Positions 61,571 through 64,000 of a stretch of DNA of 64,000 nt are shown piece by piece. The notes beneath the pieces were generated by a model. That model was not told the origin of the DNA. It did not search any database and worked only from the letters and a program-made list of their open reading frames with translations. The DNA lies in the NCBI GenBank assembly GCA_018816765.1, contig JAHIUX010000009.1, positions 143,560 through 207,559 on the forward strand, written 5' to 3'. A program made the translations under genes and the position numbers. Position 1 is the stretch's first letter, and each line of letters starts with the position of its first letter. The DNA comes from Bacteroidota bacterium (GTDB taxonomy: Bacteria; Bacteroidota; Bacteroidia; Bacteroidales; F082).

Positions 61571-62877
61571 TTTTGTCTGAAATACAGCTGAACAGGCACT
61601 CCCCTGAACTGGAAATTTTCGCGCAGTTTGTTTTCAAGGAATCGCTTGTAGTTCTCTTTTACTTCGCGCGGATAATTGCAGAAAAATACGAATTGTGGCG
61701 AAGATGTTTTTAACTGAGTAACATACTTTATCTTGACATATTGTCCACGGGTTGTTGCCGGGGGAGGTGAATTCTGGATAATGGGCAACAGCAGTTCGTT
61801 CAGTTGTGAGGTAGGAATTTGCCTGCGCTTGTTTTGGCAGACTTCGTTGGCCAGCTCAAGTGCCTTAAAGATGCGTTGTTTCGATACTACCGAGGTAAAT
61901 ACAATTGGCACATCGGTAAAAGGCGCAATGCGTTCAAGGATCAGTTTTTCAAATTCGAGGTGAGTATTCGTCTGTTTTTCAACAAGGTCCCATTTATTGA
62001 CCACAATCACAACACCTTTTCTGTTCTTTTCGGCAAGGTGCAGGATATTGAGGTCCTGGGCCTCCATGCCTCCCTGTGCATCAATCATCAGCAGGACCAC
62101 ATCACATTCTTCAATGGAACGGATCGAGCGAAGCACAGAATAAAACTCAATGTTTTCGTAAATTTTGCCTTTTTTGCGCAATCCGGCAGTGTCAATCAGA
62201 ATAAAGTCCATCCCAAATGCATTGTAGCGGCTGTGGATGGAATCACGGGTAGTGCCAGCGACATCGGTAACGATGTTGCGTTCATGGCCCAACAAGGCAT
62301 TGATCAGCGAGGATTTTCCAACATTTGGCCGGCCAACAACAGCAAATTTTGGAATATCTGTTTCTTCTTCGTCCTCGGCTTCAAGTGGGAAATTTTTTAC
62401 CAGTTCATCCAGCATATCCCCTGTTCCACTACCGTTGATGGCCGAAATGGTATACACTTCACCAAGTCCGAGTGAGTAAAATTCATGCGATTGCACAATC
62501 CACTCTGTGTGATCAACCTTGTTGGCAACAAGGATCACATTTTTTTTCGACTGCCTGAGCAAAACGGCCACTTCCTGGTCGAGCGGATGGAGTCCTTCTC
62601 GGGCATCGACGAGAAAAATAATGGCATCAGCCTCGTCGATAGCCAATGCGACCTGTTTGCGGATTTCATCCTCAAACACATCATCACTTCCGAGGACATA
62701 TCCGCCGGTATCGATCAGCGAAAAATGCTTTCCATTCCAGTCGCTGGCACCATAATGCCGATCCCTGGTAACGCCAGCAGTTTCTTCAACAATTGCCTGC
62801 CGTGATTTCACCATCCTGTTAAACAGGGTTGATTTGCCTACGTTTGGCCGCCCAACAATGGCCACTATATTTCCCAT
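61567..62877 (-). CDS. der: GTPase Der (EngA)
   Basis: Tandem GTPase needed for 50S assembly, 436 residues. First G domain: VGRPNVGKSTLFNR (residues 7-20), DTGGYVLG, NKVD. Second G domain: VGRPNVGKSSLINA, DTAGLRKKG, NKWD. A C-terminal KH-like domain follows. All motifs are canonical. It is placed between era and the S4 gene, 24 nt after era and overlapping the S4 gene by 4 nt. Confidence 0.97.
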   Translation of the reverse strand: MGNIVAIVGRPNVGKSTLFNRMVKSRQAIVEETAGVTRDRHYGASDWNGKHFSLIDTGGYVLGSDDVFEDEIRKQVALAIDEADAIIFLVDAREGLHPLDQEVAVLLRQSKKNVILVANKVDHTEWIVQSHEFYSLGLGEVYTISAINGSGTGDMLDELVKNFPLEAEDEEETDIPKFAVVGRPNVGKSSLINALLGHERNIVTDVAGTTRDSIHSRYNAFGMDFILIDTAGLRKKGKIYENIEFYSVLRSIRSIEECDVVLLMIDAQGGMEAQDLNILHLAEKNRKGVVIVVNKWDLVEKQTNTHLEFEKLILERIAPFTDVPIVFTSVVSKQRIFKALELANEVCQNKRRQIPTSQLNELLLPIIQNSPPPATTRGQYVKIKYVTQLKTSSPQFVFFCNYPREVKENYKRFLENKLRENFQFRGVPVQLYFRQK

Positions 62878-62901
62878 AACTATTTTTTTTGATTGCCTGT
62901 T

Positions 62902-63783
62902 TTACGCCTCGTAACCAAACCTTTTCAGCACATTTTCATCATCGCGCCAGTCTTTATTGACTTTGACGGCCATTTCCAGATATACTTTTTTCCCTATAAA
63001 TTCCTCAATATCAATCCTGGCCATGGTACCTGTCTTTTTAATGGCGGCACCCTGTTTCCCGATCACGATGGCTTTTTGCGATTCGCGGGCTGTAAAAATA
63101 ATTGCCCTGATGCGTACTAGATCTTTCCCTTCCTCGTATGATTCCACTGCTACTTCGACCGAATAAGGTATTTCCTGCTTGTAATTCAACAGGATTTTCT
63201 CCCTGATGATTTCGGTGACAAAAAACCGCATCGACTTATCTGTCAGCTCATCCTTTGGAAAATAGGCCGGACATTCGGGCAGCAACTCAAGAATGCTGTC
63301 AAACACATACTTCACATTGAATCCTTCGGCTGCCGAAATCGGAATGACCTTAGCCGTGGGCAGTTGTTCCTGCCAGAAACTGATCAACACTTCCACCTCG
63401 GCTTGTGTTGAAAGGTCGATTTTGTTCAGCAGCACAAAAACAGGCGCTTCTGTGCGCAGGAGTTTTGTCAAAACCGTTTCATAGCTGGCCTTTTCCTTCA
63501 CATCCACCACAAAGAGCATAACATCCGCATCAAGCATCGCTGTATCAATGAATTTATTCATGATTTCATGCATCTTATAGGCAGGCTTATCGATGATACC
63601 TGGTGTGTCGGAAAAAACCATTTGAAAATCATCGCCATTCACAATTCCCAGAATTCTGTGGCGTGTTGTCTGTGCTTTGGAGGTAATAATGGAAATCTTT
63701 TCGCCAACAAGGGCATTCATCAAGGTAGACTTTCCTGCATTAGGGTTTCCTATTATATTGATATAGCCTGATTTATGTGTCAT
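62902..63783 (-). CDS. era: GTPase Era
   Basis: 16S rRNA-processing GTPase with a KH domain, 293 residues from the ATG at 63783 (MTHKSGYINIIGNPNAGKST), the position typical of Era; the open frame extends another 40 codons upstream across the tRNA region and is not coding. G1 GNPNAGKST (12-20), switch RHRILGIV, G3 DTPGI, G4 NKID, then the C-terminal KH domain (IREKILLNYKQEIPYSVEV, IFTARESQKAIVIGKQGAAIKKTG). Heads the era-der-S4-EEP operon and is divergent from the initiator tRNA gene. Confidence 0.97.
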   Translation of the reverse strand: MTHKSGYINIIGNPNAGKSTLMNALVGEKISIITSKAQTTRHRILGIVNGDDFQMVFSDTPGIIDKPAYKMHEIMNKFIDTAMLDADVMLFVVDVKEKASYETVLTKLLRTEAPVFVLLNKIDLSTQAEVEVLISFWQEQLPTAKVIPISAAEGFNVKYVFDSILELLPECPAYFPKDELTDKSMRFFVTEIIREKILLNYKQEIPYSVEVAVESYEEGKDLVRIRAIIFTARESQKAIVIGKQGAAIKKTGTMARIDIEEFIGKKVYLEMAVKVNKDWRDDENVLKRFGYEA

Positions 63784-63807
63784 GGAAACTTTTTTTACAG
63801 AAAGTTC

Positions 63808-63838
63808 TTGCTTTGCAAAGAAACAAAAATTATCTTTG
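63808..63838 (+). promoter_or_regulatory. Promoter of the initiator tRNA gene
   Basis: TATCTTTG at 63831-63838 matches the TAnnTTTG -7 box, with TTG at 63808-63810 about 20 nt upstream, close to the expected -33. The tRNA begins 30 nt after the -7 box. Confidence 0.6.
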
Positions 63839-63868
63839 CACTCCCAAATTAATTGGGAATAACCACAT

Positions 63869-63940
63869 TGCGGGGTGGAGCAGAGGTAGCTCGTTGGGCT
63901 CATAACCCAAAGGCCGGAGGTTCGAATCCTTCCCCCGCTA
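63869..63940 (+). tRNA. Initiator tRNA-fMet (CAT anticodon)
   Basis: A 72-nt cloverleaf: acceptor TGCGGGG with CCCCGCT, D arm GAGC/GCTC, anticodon stem TTGGG/CCCAA around CTCATAA (anticodon CAT), T arm GGAGG/CCTTC around TTCGAAT. Two initiator hallmarks are present: positions 1 and 72 do not pair (T/T), and the anticodon stem has three consecutive G-C pairs next to the loop. The discriminator is A and CCA is not encoded, as usual in Bacteroidota. It is the only tRNA seen in the window. Confidence 0.93.
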
Positions 63941-63944
63941 CAAG

Positions 63945-63974
63945 AAAGCCTGGAATGTAAATTCCGGGCTTTTT
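63945..63974 (+). terminator. Rho-independent terminator after tRNA-fMet
   Basis: AAAGCCTGGAAT (63945-63956) and ATTCCGGGCTTT (63961-63972) pair in 12 steps (one G-T) around the loop GTAA, followed by further T residues. It lies 4 nt after the tRNA, so the tRNA is a single-gene transcript. Confidence 0.85.
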
Positions 63975-64000
63975 CATTTGATGCAGGCGACAGGCTTGCC

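Noticed and set aside
1..64000. CRISPR arrays, insertion sequences, prophage or integrase genes
   Set aside because: No repeat-spacer array, transposase, integrase or phage structural gene was recognised; the accessory content is limited to secreted enzymes, receptors and sugar genes.

Overview
The window looks like chromosomal DNA of a free-living or environmental Bacteroidota, most likely a Bacteroidales/Marinilabiliales-type organism. The evidence is: proteins with type IX secretion (T9SS) C-terminal sorting domains, TonB-dependent receptors with carboxypeptidase-like N-terminal domains, a propeller/LytS hybrid sensor, a PorN/GldN-like lipoprotein, LytTR regulators, recurrent TAnnTTTG promoter elements (the Bacteroidota -7 box) and an absence of obvious Shine-Dalgarno sequences. 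Most of the content is housekeeping; no CRISPR array, prophage, integrase or insertion sequence was seen.

Layout. 0-2.1 kb: purine salvage and synthesis (tandem-domain adk and hpt on the minus strand, purE on the plus strand). 2.1-5.1 kb: minus-strand operon of a PorN/GldN-like lipoprotein, M16 peptidase, secreted protein and O-methyltransferase. 5.4-7.2 kb: DSD1-like PLP enzyme and nitroreductase. 7.2-12.3 kb: large PEP-synthase-like protein with receiver-like domains, SlyD-type FKBP with a Cys/His-rich tail, CDF metal transporter. 12.4-17.6 kb: obgE, TonB-C-like secreted protein, PAP2 phosphatase, SAM hydrolase, PhoH, purC. 17.6-25.9 kb: GH3 glucosidase with CBM6 and T9SS domain, propeller sensor kinase, acidic membrane protein, SirB1-like protein. 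26-32.5 kb: fatty acyl-AMP ligase/ACP, sugar aminotransferase, and the nadD/MDR/gmk/yicC block. 32.6-38.1 kb: TPR membrane protein, LytTR regulator, PLD/cardiolipin synthase, ornithine aminotransferase, SOD. 38.2-47.6 kb: TonB receptor, rpmB, nucleotide-sugar genes (rfbB, galE, WlbB-like and WlbC-like), outer-membrane protein, waaA. 47.7-50.4 kb: leucyl aminopeptidase, zinc-ribbon protein, and a cytidylate-kinase-like gene with an in-frame amber stop. 50.5-57.1 kb: secreted PLD protein, TonB receptor, lamin-tail-domain protein. 57.5-63.8 kb: polyprenol-phosphate mannose synthase-like GT2, dihydroorotase, MORN-type lipoprotein, and the operon era-der-S4-EEP lipoprotein. 63.9 kb: initiator tRNA.

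The most unusual items are: (1) a fused double adenylate kinase whose second domain has lysines at two positions that are normally aspartate; (2) the amber codon in the cytidylate-kinase-like gene, followed by 41 in-frame family-like codons; (3) a perfect 10-bp inverted repeat over the superoxide dismutase promoter; (4) a PEP-synthase-like protein with two receiver-like domains but no visible phosphohistidine or PEP-binding domain; (5) a possible extracellular nucleic-acid or phosphodiester utilisation group (LTD protein, TonB receptor, two-HKD PLD protein); and (6) a TPR sensor lacking a kinase domain next to a LytTR regulator. I found no clear-cut new defence system or mobile element.
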